Positions 17,003 through 25,495 of a stretch of DNA of 64,000 bases are shown here, piece by piece. Where the stretch lies: NCBI GenBank assembly GCA_036384915.1, contig DASVLJ010000023.1:1-64000 (forward strand). Direction: 5' to 3'. Origin of the DNA: PKWO01 sp036384915 (GTDB lineage Bacteria; Pseudomonadota; Gammaproteobacteria; Burkholderiales; Burkholderiaceae_D). The translations under genes and the position numbers were made by a program. The notes beneath the pieces are model-generated. The model saw nothing but the letters and a program-made list of their open reading frames with translations. It did no database searches and had not been told where the DNA came from. Each line of letters opens with the position of its first letter. The first letter of the stretch is position 1.

Positions 17003-17443
17003 ATGAAGAAACTGGTTTCGGCTGCGGCCGTGGTTGCAGCGATATTTTCCATCCCCGCGCATGCGAGCGATGAAAAGATGATGTTCCCCATCGCCGGCGG
17101 CATGTCCGACAGCGAGGCGCAAGCCAAGCTCGATCCCTCGGTCAAGTTCTATTTCGGCAACCAGCCTACGCCCAAGGTCATCAGCAGGCTCGGCGCCGAC
17201 AAGACCAGCCAGAAGACCAATGCCTTCGCCAAGTCGTCCGACAAGGTGTGCAACCATGCCTTCCTCTCGGCCTTGCTGAGCCTGCAAAAGCGTGCGCACG
17301 AACTCGGCGCCAATGCCGTCGTCAACGTCGTGAGCAATTACAACAACGTCGAGTATTCGAGCCAGACCGATTTCGAATGCCACGTCGGCGGCATCATGGG
17401 CGGTGTGGCCTTGAAGGGCGAGTTCGTCAAGGTCGCCAACTGA
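17003..17443 (+). CDS. Small secreted YbjQ-like protein of unknown function
   Basis: 146-residue protein with a clear signal peptide (MKKLVSAAAVV, cleavage after AHA near residue 23). The core segment around AHELGANAVVNVVSNY resembles the YbjQ/DUF74 fold, and a Cys pair (C76 and C128 region) could form a disulfide. Relatives are sometimes labelled excinuclease ATPase subunit, but no ATPase motif is present and the protein is exported. It lies between the APE cluster and a convergent deacetylase gene. The function is unknown. Confidence 0.7.
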   Translation: MKKLVSAAAVVAAIFSIPAHASDEKMMFPIAGGMSDSEAQAKLDPSVKFYFGNQPTPKVISRLGADKTSQKTNAFAKSSDKVCNHAFLSALLSLQKRAHELGANAVVNVVSNYNNVEYSSQTDFECHVGGIMGGVALKGEFVKVAN

Positions 17444-17462
17444 GCGGGCGGGTTTCCCCACC

Positions 17463-18320
17463 TTACTGCCAGAGCCAGTTCCAGATTCCCGGCAGGCGAG
17501 GCCGCACCTCGCCATCCTTGACTGTTCTGGCCAGCGCGGCCCGCTCCACGGCCGCGCGATCACTATAGAAGGCTTGGTCCGCCACCGGCATATCCAATTC
17601 CTGGGCCACCTGCAGCAGGATCTTCAGATACACCTCGATGTGGTTCGATGTATAGGTGTTCACGTCGTGAAAGGTCACGACGATGGGCGTGACGCCATCC
17701 ACCGCAGGCAGTTCGCCCGCTTCCCACTCGGGACGCACTTGCTTCAATTGATCAAGCAGATTGCTGTGCTTGTGAAAGCTGAAGTTGACGCCCCAGATCT
17801 TGCCGTCGTTGGCATTCAAGTCGGTCAGCAATAAGCGCATGCCGTGCCGTTCATAAGCCGCCAGCGTATGCGCGTCATAGTGCCAGAACGGCGGACGCAC
17901 CAGCGTCGGGGGCACGCCTTTGACCGCCACGAGGTCGTGCACGCCCATATCGAGCGAGGCATCGAGCTCGCCGTCGCTCATGCTGGTGTAATCGGCATGG
18001 TGCGGTGTCGCCGTGTGGAATTCGATCAGGTGGCCTTCTGCCTGCTCACGTGCGAGCAGCTTGCGGCCGATTTCCGTGCCGCCGCCGCGCACGGCCTCGG
18101 TCTGGACGAAGAACAGCGCCTTGATGCCGGGTTGCACACGATTGCGTGCCAGCACGTCCAATACCTGCTCGGTGGAATTGTTGACGCGGTCGCCGCTCGG
18201 GCCATCGTCGAAGCTGATCAGGAAGCGGATCGGCGCAGGTTTTGCCACCGCTTCTTCAGCACAGCAATGCGAGATGGATGCGAAAACCGCAAGCAAGACG
18301 AAAAGCGTGTGACGAAGCAT
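17463..18320 (-). CDS. Polysaccharide deacetylase family protein
   Basis: 285-residue exported carbohydrate esterase 4-type protein. It has a signal peptide of about 21 residues, the catalytic/metal Asp pair in ISFDDGPSGD, a His motif EFHTATPHH and RPPFWHYD. These are the NodB-fold motifs that bind a divalent metal and remove acetyl groups from polysaccharide or peptidoglycan. The start at 18320 is preferred because it begins the signal peptide; longer frames upstream are not supported. It is convergent with the small secreted protein gene. Confidence 0.82.
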   Translation of the reverse strand: MLRHTLFVLLAVFASISHCCAEEAVAKPAPIRFLISFDDGPSGDRVNNSTEQVLDVLARNRVQPGIKALFFVQTEAVRGGGTEIGRKLLAREQAEGHLIEFHTATPHHADYTSMSDGELDASLDMGVHDLVAVKGVPPTLVRPPFWHYDAHTLAAYERHGMRLLLTDLNANDGKIWGVNFSFHKHSNLLDQLKQVRPEWEAGELPAVDGVTPIVVTFHDVNTYTSNHIEVYLKILLQVAQELDMPVADQAFYSDRAAVERAALARTVKDGEVRPRLPGIWNWLWQ

Positions 18321-18508
18321 GTATGACTTAAGCAATCCGGACAAAGGTGCGTGCCGTGGGGTGGGCAAAAATGCCGGAAAGCAAGACCGGCCCGCCATTG
18401 TAATACAGGAAGCGAGCCCACCCGCGCTTCCCATGCCATTTCTCTGTGGCTCGGACTGAGGTACTCTAAGATAGTTCCGGGACGCCGGTGAGCTTGTCTT
18501 TCTCTGCC

Positions 18509-18549
18509 CTGTACAGATGATTACCGCGTTTTGGCAACGCGGTGTACAG
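18509..18549 (+). other. Nested hairpin in the leader of the thioesterase gene
   Basis: A perfect 8-bp stem ACCGCGTT/AACGCGGT (18523-18530 and 18536-18543) is flanked by CTGTACA (18509-18515) and TGTACAG (18543-18549). Together these form a long symmetric structure ending 36 nt before the ATG at 18586. It could be an operator or an RNA leader structure. No T-run follows, so a terminator is unlikely. Confidence 0.4.
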
Positions 18550-18585
18550 TATCGCTTCGACCAGCCCGACACCGGAGCAAGGCCC

Positions 18586-18990
18586 ATGAATGATATCGAG
18601 TCCGTGCAAAAACTGCTGCAACCGCTGTTCCCCGGTTTGCTGGGTATGGAATTGATCGAACTGGGCCCCGAGCGCGTTGCTGCCCGCCTTAGAGTGAGGG
18701 CGGATTTGTGCACCGTGGGCGGCATTTTGCACGGTGGCGCCGTGATGGCCTTCGCCGATACGCTCGGTGCCGTCGCCACCTTCGTTAATCTTCCGCAAGG
18801 TGCGCGCACCACGACCATCGAATCGAAGACCAATTTCTTCGCCGCCGCAGCGGTCGATACCGTTGTCACCGCCGAGTGCACGCCGTTTCACAAGGGCAAG
18901 TCGACCATGGTCTGGCAAACGCATATCCGCAACGAGGCCGGCAAGCTGAGCGCCGTCGTTACACAGACGCAGCTGATCTTGCCGGCCTGA
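18586..18990 (+). CDS. PaaI-family hotdog thioesterase
   Basis: 134-residue hotdog-fold thioesterase of the PaaI/COG2050 type, with the active-site motif GGILHGGAVMAFADTLG. It would hydrolyse an acyl- or aryl-CoA. The ATG at 18586 is preferred over in-frame upstream starts because it has GGAGCAAGG just before it and matches the family N-terminus. It stands alone between divergent and downstream transcription units, so its substrate cannot be inferred. Confidence 0.82.
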   Translation: MNDIESVQKLLQPLFPGLLGMELIELGPERVAARLRVRADLCTVGGILHGGAVMAFADTLGAVATFVNLPQGARTTTIESKTNFFAAAAVDTVVTAECTPFHKGKSTMVWQTHIRNEAGKLSAVVTQTQLILPA

Positions 18991-19129
18991 ATCATTCCTG
19001 TGGGTACGTCATGCGGGCGCCATATTCCAATAGAAAAAATACGGTATCGTGTCCGGCCTTGAGTGCGGCGCAACATTTCCCGGCAATATCGATTACCATC
19101 ACAGTTTGCCCATTTCTCCAAAAGAAAGC

Positions 19130-20233
19130 ATGACGGATAACGAGACCGTTCTCATCCTGCAAGGCGGCGGCGCGCTGGGCGCGTATCAGGCAGGCGTGTT
19201 CGAGTGCATGCACAAGCACAATATCGAAGTCGACTGGGTCATCGGCACGTCCATCGGTGCGATCAACAGCGCCATCATCGCCGGCAATCCTCCCGAGAAG
19301 CAGCTTGAGCAGCTGCAAGGTTTCTGGGACAGCCTGATCCCGGATTTTGCGCCGACATTCTGGCCCGGCATGGTGCCGTGGATGAACGTGACGCGTTCGA
19401 TCGAAACCATCGATACGCTGATCAACGGCGTCGATGGCTTTTTCAAGCCGCGCACCGGCGCCATGTGGGATTTAACCGCGGAAGTCGATATCGAACGCGC
19501 GGGTTTTTACGACACCTCGCCGCTCAAGGCCACGCTGGAAAAATTCGTCGATTTCGACTACCTGAACAGCGGCGCAATGCGCATCTCGGTATGCGCGGTC
19601 GATATCGATGACGGGCAAGGCGTGGTGTTCGACAGCGCCAAGGAGGAGATTCGTCCCGAGCACATCATGGCTTCCGGCGCCTTGCCGCCGGGTTTCCCGC
19701 CTATCGTGATCGACCAGCGCGCCTATTGGGATGGCGGCGTGTATTCCAATTCCCCGCTTGAAGTCTTTCTCGGGGAGGACGGCAGGCGCAGCTCGCTGTG
19801 TTTCATGGTCGATTTGTGGGATGCCAACGAACGGCGCCCTGAAACCATGTCGCAAGTGCTGGCGCGCTACAAGGACATCCAATATGCCAGCCGTTCCAAG
19901 GAACAACTGGCCCTGTACCAGAAGATCCAGGACATGCAGCGTGCCATCCGCCTGCTCACCGACAACTTGAGCGCGGCGGCACGCAAGAAAGAGGAATTGC
20001 AGCCGGCCATCGAACTCGGATGCGACCACACGGTCAACATTGTGCACCTGGTGATGAAGGCCTTGCCGCACGACACCCAATTCAAGGACATCGATTTCAG
20101 CGCCGACACGCTTTCCAGGCGCTGGCAAGCCGGTGCCCACGATTGCGGCAGGGCACTGCGCCACAAATCCTGGCTGCGGCCCATGCCGCCGCATGCCGGC
20201 CTTGCCATCCACGAACTGCCTCGGGAGGATTGA
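19130..20233 (+). CDS. Patatin-like phospholipase/hydrolase
   Basis: 367-residue patatin-family serine hydrolase. The oxyanion-hole motif LQGGGALGAYQAG is near residue 9, the nucleophile Ser41 lies in GTSIGA and the catalytic Asp201 in DGGVYSNSP, forming the patatin Ser-Asp dyad. It has no signal peptide, so it is cytoplasmic. It overlaps the acetoacetate decarboxylase start and leads an operon with ketone-body enzymes, which suggests a role in releasing acyl or 3-hydroxybutyrate units. That link is inferred from context. Confidence 0.87.
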   Translation: MTDNETVLILQGGGALGAYQAGVFECMHKHNIEVDWVIGTSIGAINSAIIAGNPPEKQLEQLQGFWDSLIPDFAPTFWPGMVPWMNVTRSIETIDTLINGVDGFFKPRTGAMWDLTAEVDIERAGFYDTSPLKATLEKFVDFDYLNSGAMRISVCAVDIDDGQGVVFDSAKEEIRPEHIMASGALPPGFPPIVIDQRAYWDGGVYSNSPLEVFLGEDGRRSSLCFMVDLWDANERRPETMSQVLARYKDIQYASRSKEQLALYQKIQDMQRAIRLLTDNLSAAARKKEELQPAIELGCDHTVNIVHLVMKALPHDTQFKDIDFSADTLSRRWQAGAHDCGRALRHKSWLRPMPPHAGLAIHELPRED

Positions 20234-20979
20234 TGACAGAAGACGATGTCCGCAGCAATGCCTTTGCCATGCCCATGCACAACCCGGCGTTTCCGCCGGG
20301 GCCCTACCGCTTCGTCGATCGCGAATACCTCATCATCACCTATCGTACCGACCCCGTGGCGCTGGAAAAGATGATTCCGGCGCCGCTCAAGATGACGGAG
20401 CCCGTGGTCAAGTACGAATTCATCAACATGCCCGACTCGACCGGTTTCGGCCACTATTGCGAATCGGGCCAGGTGATCCCGGTCGAATTCAATGGTGTGG
20501 AAGGCGGCTACGTGCATAGCATGTTTCTGAACGACCACCCGCCGATTGCCGCCGGACGCGAACTCTGGGGCTTTCCCAAGAAGCTCGGCGAGCCGGAATT
20601 GCGCGTGCACAAGGATACGCTGATCGGCACGCTGGACTATAGCGACACGCGCGTGGCCACCGGCACCATGGGGTTCAAGCATAAGACTCTCGACAGCGCC
20701 GCGGTGAAGAAAAGCATGGAAGCGCCGAGCTTTCTGCTCAAGATCATGCCCCACGTCGACGGCACGCCGCGCATCTGCGAACTGGTGCAATACAGCCTGA
20801 CCGATGTCGTCATCAAGGGCGCCTGGAGCGGCCCCGGCGCTTTGCAAGTCAATCCGCATGCACTCGCCCCGGTGGCCGACCTGCCGGTGCTCGAAGTGCT
20901 GTCCGCCGTCCACATCATGGCCGACCTCACGCTGCCCTACGGCACAGTCGTCCACGACTATTTGAAGTCAACCCGATAA
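20233..20979 (+). CDS. adc: Acetoacetate decarboxylase
   Basis: 248-residue acetoacetate decarboxylase. The LWGFPKKLGEP segment contains the Schiff-base Lys and its neighbour (Lys116-Lys117 here, Lys115-Lys116 in the clostridial enzyme). It converts acetoacetate to acetone and CO2. The ATG overlaps the patatin stop, and 3-hydroxybutyrate dehydrogenase follows after 29 nt, so its substrate is the product of the next enzyme. Confidence 0.93.
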   Translation: MTEDDVRSNAFAMPMHNPAFPPGPYRFVDREYLIITYRTDPVALEKMIPAPLKMTEPVVKYEFINMPDSTGFGHYCESGQVIPVEFNGVEGGYVHSMFLNDHPPIAAGRELWGFPKKLGEPELRVHKDTLIGTLDYSDTRVATGTMGFKHKTLDSAAVKKSMEAPSFLLKIMPHVDGTPRICELVQYSLTDVVIKGAWSGPGALQVNPHALAPVADLPVLEVLSAVHIMADLTLPYGTVVHDYLKSTR

Positions 20980-21008
20980 TGCAGCCAACCCGTTAGAAGG
21001 AGTTCATC

Positions 21009-21791
21009 ATGCTATTGAAAGACAAAGTCGCCCTGATTACCGGCGCCGCCAGCGGTATCGGCAAGGAAATCGCCCTGCAATACGCGCGTGAAGGCGCCAA
21101 AGTCGTGATCGCCGACCTCTCGCTTGAAGCCGGCAATGCCACGGCCAAGGAAATCACCGACGCCGGCGGCCAGGCCATGGCGGTGGCGATGGACGTCACC
21201 AACGAAGAGCAGGTCAATAAGGGCGTGGCTGACGCCGTCGCCAAGTTCGGCGGCATGGATGTGCTGATCTCCAACGCCGGTATCCAGATCATCAGCCCCG
21301 TGGTCGAACTGAGCCTGGACAACTGGAAGAAGATGTTGGCCATCCATCTGGACGGTGCCTTCCTCACCACGCGCGCCTGCATGCAAGCCATGATCAAGGG
21401 CGGCCGCGGCGGCTCCATCATCTATATGGGTTCGGTGCACTCGCACGAAGCCTCGCCCCTGAAAGCGCCCTATGTCGCCGCCAAGCACGGCTTGCTCGGT
21501 CTGGCCAAGGTGGTGGCCAAGGAAGGCGCCAAGGACAAGATCCGCTCCAACGTCATCTGCCCCGGCTTCGTGCGCACGCCGCTGGTGGACAAGCAAATCC
21601 CGGAACAGGCCAAGACGCTCGGCATTTCCGAAGAAGACGTGATCAAGAAAGTCATGCTGAAAGAAACCGTGGACGGCGAATTCACCACGGTGCAGGATGT
21701 GGCGCAAACCGCCGTGTTCCTGGCTTCGTTCGGTTCCAATGCATTGACTGGCCAATCGGTTATTGTCAGTCATGGCTGGTGTATGCAGTAA
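21009..21791 (+). CDS. bdhA: 3-hydroxybutyrate dehydrogenase
   Basis: 260-residue short-chain dehydrogenase with TGAASGIG for NAD+, YVAAKHG (Tyr-x3-Lys) and the C-terminal SHGWCMQ typical of bacterial D-3-hydroxybutyrate dehydrogenases. It oxidises 3-hydroxybutyrate to acetoacetate. It has a strong AAGGAG ribosome-binding site eight bases before the ATG. With the decarboxylase it forms a route from 3-hydroxybutyrate, for instance from PHB turnover, to acetone. Confidence 0.92.
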   Translation: MLLKDKVALITGAASGIGKEIALQYAREGAKVVIADLSLEAGNATAKEITDAGGQAMAVAMDVTNEEQVNKGVADAVAKFGGMDVLISNAGIQIISPVVELSLDNWKKMLAIHLDGAFLTTRACMQAMIKGGRGGSIIYMGSVHSHEASPLKAPYVAAKHGLLGLAKVVAKEGAKDKIRSNVICPGFVRTPLVDKQIPEQAKTLGISEEDVIKKVMLKETVDGEFTTVQDVAQTAVFLASFGSNALTGQSVIVSHGWCMQ

Positions 21792-22076
21792 CTATTTGAG
21801 ATGCCGTTTGCGCTCGTCGGTGTAGTCCCACCACGGGCGCGGCGCATCGCCATCCATGAAGCGCGTGATCGACAGGAACACATCGATCACGCATGGGTCG
21901 TGCCGCATGCCGGTCTTCCTGCATAGCTCGTCGTACATCTCGTAAGCGCTACGTCCAATCAACTGCTCCGGCGCGGTGATGCCGAGCAGGATCAAATCCT
22001 TCTCCCCCGCTTTGCCGATATTGGGCAAGTCGGTCAATTGCTTGACCCGGGCGCGTTCGACTTTGGCTGGGTTCAT
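21792..22076 (-). CDS. Cdd1-type helix-hairpin-helix protein
   Basis: 94-residue protein with an N-terminal helix-hairpin-helix segment (TDLPNIGKAGEKDLILLGI), matching the small 'pathogenicity locus' Cdd1 family. HHH motifs usually bind DNA non-specifically, but the function of this family is not established. It ends directly against the 3' end of bdhA on the other strand and follows the DUF817 gene by 4 nt, so the two are probably co-transcribed. Confidence 0.78.
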   Translation of the reverse strand: MNPAKVERARVKQLTDLPNIGKAGEKDLILLGITAPEQLIGRSAYEMYDELCRKTGMRHDPCVIDVFLSITRFMDGDAPRPWWDYTDERKRHLK

Positions 22077-22080
22077 TCGT

Positions 22081-22926
22081 TTACTCCGGCACGTGTATCC
22101 TGCTCTTGATATGCTTCAGATTCGCCACGATGGTAATCGTCATGATCACCAGCAGCGACCACGAGCTCCACTTGCCCACGCTGACCGTGGCCCAGGCGCC
22201 GATCTGGTTCGGGTAGCGCCAGACGCCGAAGAAGGTGCTGATGTTTTCCGCGAGCCAGATGAAAAAGCCTGTCAGCACGAAGGCCAGCAGCATGGGCATG
22301 CGCCGCTCGCGATCATAGGGACGGAACACCACGGTCGTGCGCGCATACAAACCGAGCACGCAAGCCGCGATATACCAGCGATAGTCGCCGATGTAGTGGT
22401 GCGTGAAGAAGTTGGCGTAGATCAGCAAGGCGACGAGCGAGGCCATCCACAGCTTGGGATGATGTTCGATGCGCAGATCGAGCAGGCGCCAGGCCTGAAT
22501 GACGTAGCTACCCACCGCCGCATACATGAAACCGGCAAACAGCGGCACGCCGGCGATCTTGGTATAGGCGAAATCGGGGTAGGACCAGGCCTGGATGCCG
22601 CTGGAAGTCTTGAACGCCTCAAGCGCGAAGCCGATGACGTGGAACAGGCAGATTGCCTTCAATTCATCCCAGGTCTCAAGCTTCATCCATACCATCCAGG
22701 CCTGGATCGTGAGCGCGATGATAAGCAGCAAGTCGTAGCGCGGAATGCCGAACAAGCCGGCGCGCGGCAGGGTGAAGACTGCCGTGAAGAACAGCACGAC
22801 GAACAGGCAGGAGCGCGCTTCCTTGGCCCCGAAGTAGAGGAATTCGATGGCGAAGCGCCTGAAGCCGGCTAGCGCGGGGCTGGTCTTGTCGGCCAGCAGG
22901 TGGGCATCGAGTGCGCGCAGCGTCAT
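22081..22926 (-). CDS. DUF817 integral membrane protein
   Basis: 281-residue membrane protein with about eight hydrophobic helices and a conserved central segment SSGIQAWSYPDFAY, characteristic of DUF817 (YoaT-like) proteins. Their function is not known. It precedes the HHH gene in the same direction, and 41 nt separate its start from the end of the TlpA-like gene, so the three may form one minus-strand unit. Confidence 0.8.
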   Translation of the reverse strand: MTLRALDAHLLADKTSPALAGFRRFAIEFLYFGAKEARSCLFVVLFFTAVFTLPRAGLFGIPRYDLLLIIALTIQAWMVWMKLETWDELKAICLFHVIGFALEAFKTSSGIQAWSYPDFAYTKIAGVPLFAGFMYAAVGSYVIQAWRLLDLRIEHHPKLWMASLVALLIYANFFTHHYIGDYRWYIAACVLGLYARTTVVFRPYDRERRMPMLLAFVLTGFFIWLAENISTFFGVWRYPNQIGAWATVSVGKWSSWSLLVIMTITIVANLKHIKSRIHVPE

Positions 22927-22967
22927 GGGTGGGATCGTCGATGAAAGGCTGGGCCAATACTGTCGGC

Positions 22968-23738
22968 CTATTCGACCTTTGAGCCCGGCAACAGGCTATC
23001 TACCCATTTCTCCACGCGCCCTTCTTCATCGCCGATGTTCGCCCGCTGTTTGATGGCGAGCAATTTGCCATCGGCGCCGATGAGGGCGAAAGTCGGGTAA
23101 CTCTTGATGCCGATCTTGTTGATAAAAGACACAGCGTCGGCGGCAATATTCCATTCGAATTTGGTTTCCTTGACGAATTTCCTGGCGTCGCCCGCCGAAT
23201 CGAAAGTCACCGCCAGAAATTTCATTTCCGGATGGCTCGCGGCCAGTGCATTGAGCTCGGCGATTTCCCCGCGACATGGGCCGCATTCGGCAAAGTAGAA
23301 ATTCAACAGCGTCGTGTGACCGGCGAATTGTTTGCTGCCGACGCTGCCGCCGGCGAGTTGCCGCAATCGGTACGCCGGAAAAGTCTGTCCGGGCTTGACC
23401 GTATAGGGATCGGACTTGCTTGCTGCCTGCGCTTGTTCTTTCGATTCCAGGTAAAGCGTGGCTTTCAATATGCCGCCTTCCTTCGACTTGCGCGCACCGA
23501 ACGATTTTCCGTGCGCCACCTCGGCGAAAAATCCCATGTCATCCAGGGATTTGCCTTGCTCATCCTGGTACTGGATCTGCGCCGATTCATCGAGGTTCAG
23601 CGCTTTCAGCATGGAGACCTTGATGCTGGCGGCATCGGGCGCCGCTGCCGCCGACCCTTCGTCGGCGCGAGCCGCGAATGCGGCAGCAAGCAACAAGGTG
23701 GAAAACAGCAACCCGGCGGAAAAAGAATGTGCGCGCAT
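22968..23738 (-). CDS. TlpA-like periplasmic thiol-disulfide protein
   Basis: 256-residue exported protein. A signal peptide (cleavage after AARA near residue 25) and a unique ~90-residue N-terminal region precede a thioredoxin-fold domain with the redox motif AECGPCRGE. The CGPC motif and fold resemble TlpA/ResA thioredoxins that act on periplasmic disulfides or report on redox state. The N-terminal extension is not one I recognise. Confidence 0.82.
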   Translation of the reverse strand: MRAHSFSAGLLFSTLLLAAAFAARADEGSAAAAPDAASIKVSMLKALNLDESAQIQYQDEQGKSLDDMGFFAEVAHGKSFGARKSKEGGILKATLYLESKEQAQAASKSDPYTVKPGQTFPAYRLRQLAGGSVGSKQFAGHTTLLNFYFAECGPCRGEIAELNALAASHPEMKFLAVTFDSAGDARKFVKETKFEWNIAADAVSFINKIGIKSYPTFALIGADGKLLAIKQRANIGDEEGRVEKWVDSLLPGSKVE

Positions 23739-23748
23739 AGTATGGGAA

Positions 23749-24297
23749 TCAATGAGACTTCAGTGGATAAGCGGCGATCAACCAGACGGCTGTGCCGATG
23801 ACAGGGTAGGGCCAGGAGCGGCAGGCAATCTTCCAGTCGACCCAGGAAGGCCAGAATGACAGGAATTGCGGCGCCAGCAGAAAGGCCAATGCGGCATCGA
23901 TCCAGGCAAAATGCAAACCGTTCATCGTGCGCCACCACGCCACTGTCAGCGGTACGGCAAGGATCAGGACGGGCGCCAGGGCTGCCGGGGCGGCGTTATA
24001 CCAGCCTATGTTGGTGAAGCTGACGGCGCCAAGCTGCCAATAGTGGCCGACGCGGCGCGGGATGATGGAAAACGATTGTGGCCGGGCGCCGGTCAGCACG
24101 CCAATACAGAAATGGGCCAGCTCATGGAAGAACGTGCCGGCCAGGCGGAACAGGAAAAACACTGGATGCACGCGGCCCAGCATGTGCAGCAGGGGCGCCA
24201 GCGCAAGCGACGGTAGCAGGTAGATGAGGATGGCTCGATGGCGGCACAGCGCGGCGGGCAGCCAGGCCGTGCAGTTGCCAGCGCCGAGCCAGTCCAT
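23749..24297 (-). CDS. M50-like membrane metallopeptidase
   Basis: 182-residue membrane protein with about five helices and the zinc-protease motif FFHELAHFCIG. HExxH inside a membrane helix is typical of the M50 intramembrane (site-2) family, but a second ligand motif (NPxxD type) is not obvious, so activity is uncertain. The start at 24297 was chosen because the upstream in-frame sequence is the antisense of aroG. It lies 4 nt after the aroG stop and may be co-transcribed with it. Confidence 0.7.
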   Translation of the reverse strand: MDWLGAGNCTAWLPAALCRHRAILIYLLPSLALAPLLHMLGRVHPVFFLFRLAGTFFHELAHFCIGVLTGARPQSFSIIPRRVGHYWQLGAVSFTNIGWYNAAPAALAPVLILAVPLTVAWWRTMNGLHFAWIDAALAFLLAPQFLSFWPSWVDWKIACRSWPYPVIGTAVWLIAAYPLKSH

Positions 24298-24301
24298 GCG
24301 C

Positions 24302-25375
24302 CTATTTGATGCGCTGGGCGAGCACCGGACGCAGCATCTCGGCGGCTTCGCGCAGCATGGTTTCGGTGGTTTCCCAGCCCACGCAGCCATCCGTGACGGA
24401 ACAGCCGTATTTGAGCTGGGACAGATCGTCGGGAATATCCTGCCGCCCGGCGACGAGGTTCGATTCGATCATCATGCCCACCAGCGACTTGTTGCCCAGC
24501 CGAACCTGGTGCACCACGTCGGTCAAGACCAGCGGTTGCAGTTCGGGGTTCTTGTAGCTGTTGGCATGCGAGCAGTCGACCACGATGTTGGCCGGCAGCT
24601 TGGCCTTGGCCAGCGCCTTTTCCGCCATTGCCACCGACACCGTATCGTAATTGGGCCGGCCGTCGCCACCGCGCAAGACCACGTGGCCGTAGCGGTTGCC
24701 GCTGGTGCGCACGATGGAGACGCGGCCCATGCCGTTCAAGCCGAGGAAGGAGTGCGGGTGCGATGCGGAGAGGATGGCATTGATCGCAATGCCGATGTCG
24801 CCGTCGGTACCGTTCTTGAAGCCCACCGGCGTGGAAAGTCCGGACGACATTTCGCGGTGCGTCTGCGATTCCGTGGTGCGTGCGCCGATGGCGGTCCAGG
24901 CCACGAGGTCTCCCAGGTATTGCGGCGAAATGGGGTCGAGCGCTTCGGTGCCCGTGGCCAGGCCGAGTTCGCACACGTCGAGCAGGAATTTGCGCGCCCT
25001 GGCCATGCCCTGGTCGACGTGGAAGGAATCGTCCATGTCAGGATCGTTGATGAAACCCTTCCAGCCCGTGGTGGTGCGCGGCTTTTCGAAGTAGACGCGC
25101 ATGACCAGTAGCAGCGTGTCTTCCACCTCTTCCTGCAGCTTCATCAGGCGCCGGGCATAGTCGAGGCCGGCTTCCGGGTCGTGAATCGAGCAAGGGCCGA
25201 CCACGACGAACATGCGGTGGTCCTTGCGCTCGAGGATGTTGCGCAAGGCTTCGCGCCCCTTTGTCACGGCCTGGCCGGCCGCCTCCGTCAGCGGCAGGCG
25301 GAAGTGCAAATCCTCGGGCGTGGGCATGGCATCGAAGGAAAGAATGTTGACGTTTTCGACGTTGAACTGGGTCAT
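24302..25375 (-). CDS. aroG: 3-deoxy-7-phosphoheptulonate (DAHP) synthase, class I
   Basis: 357-residue class I DAHP synthase, close to the 350-residue AroG/F/H enzymes. It condenses phosphoenolpyruvate and erythrose 4-phosphate in the first step of aromatic amino acid synthesis. VVGPCSIHDPEAG and the KPRTTTGWKG segment are diagnostic. Which aromatic amino acid feeds back on it cannot be told here. It could supply chorismate and tyrosine for the APE head group, but the gene is not linked to that cluster. Confidence 0.93.
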   Translation of the reverse strand: MTQFNVENVNILSFDAMPTPEDLHFRLPLTEAAGQAVTKGREALRNILERKDHRMFVVVGPCSIHDPEAGLDYARRLMKLQEEVEDTLLLVMRVYFEKPRTTTGWKGFINDPDMDDSFHVDQGMARARKFLLDVCELGLATGTEALDPISPQYLGDLVAWTAIGARTTESQTHREMSSGLSTPVGFKNGTDGDIGIAINAILSASHPHSFLGLNGMGRVSIVRTSGNRYGHVVLRGGDGRPNYDTVSVAMAEKALAKAKLPANIVVDCSHANSYKNPELQPLVLTDVVHQVRLGNKSLVGMMIESNLVAGRQDIPDDLSQLKYGCSVTDGCVGWETTETMLREAAEMLRPVLAQRIK

Positions 25376-25466
25376 GGCGGCTGCAAGAAAATCGGTTGGA
25401 AGTGTTATTTCGGCGACAAAAGTTCGCCGGGTTCGTGGTAATTTGCCTGATAGTTTATCCTGTACG

Positions 25467-25478
25467 CGGTTAAAACCG
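25467..25478. promoter_or_regulatory. Short palindrome before the CoaD-HD fusion gene
   Basis: CGGTT-AA-AACCG is a perfect 12-bp palindrome ending 17 nt before the GTG start at 25496, within the 120-bp divergent region shared with aroG. It may be an operator or a chance repeat; no regulator gene is adjacent. Confidence 0.25.
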
Positions 25479-25495
25479 TAAAACGGAGAGATTTC

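Noticed and set aside
17003..17443. Excinuclease ATPase subunit label for the small secreted protein
   Set aside because: No Walker motifs and a signal peptide; the label is common in databases but not supported.
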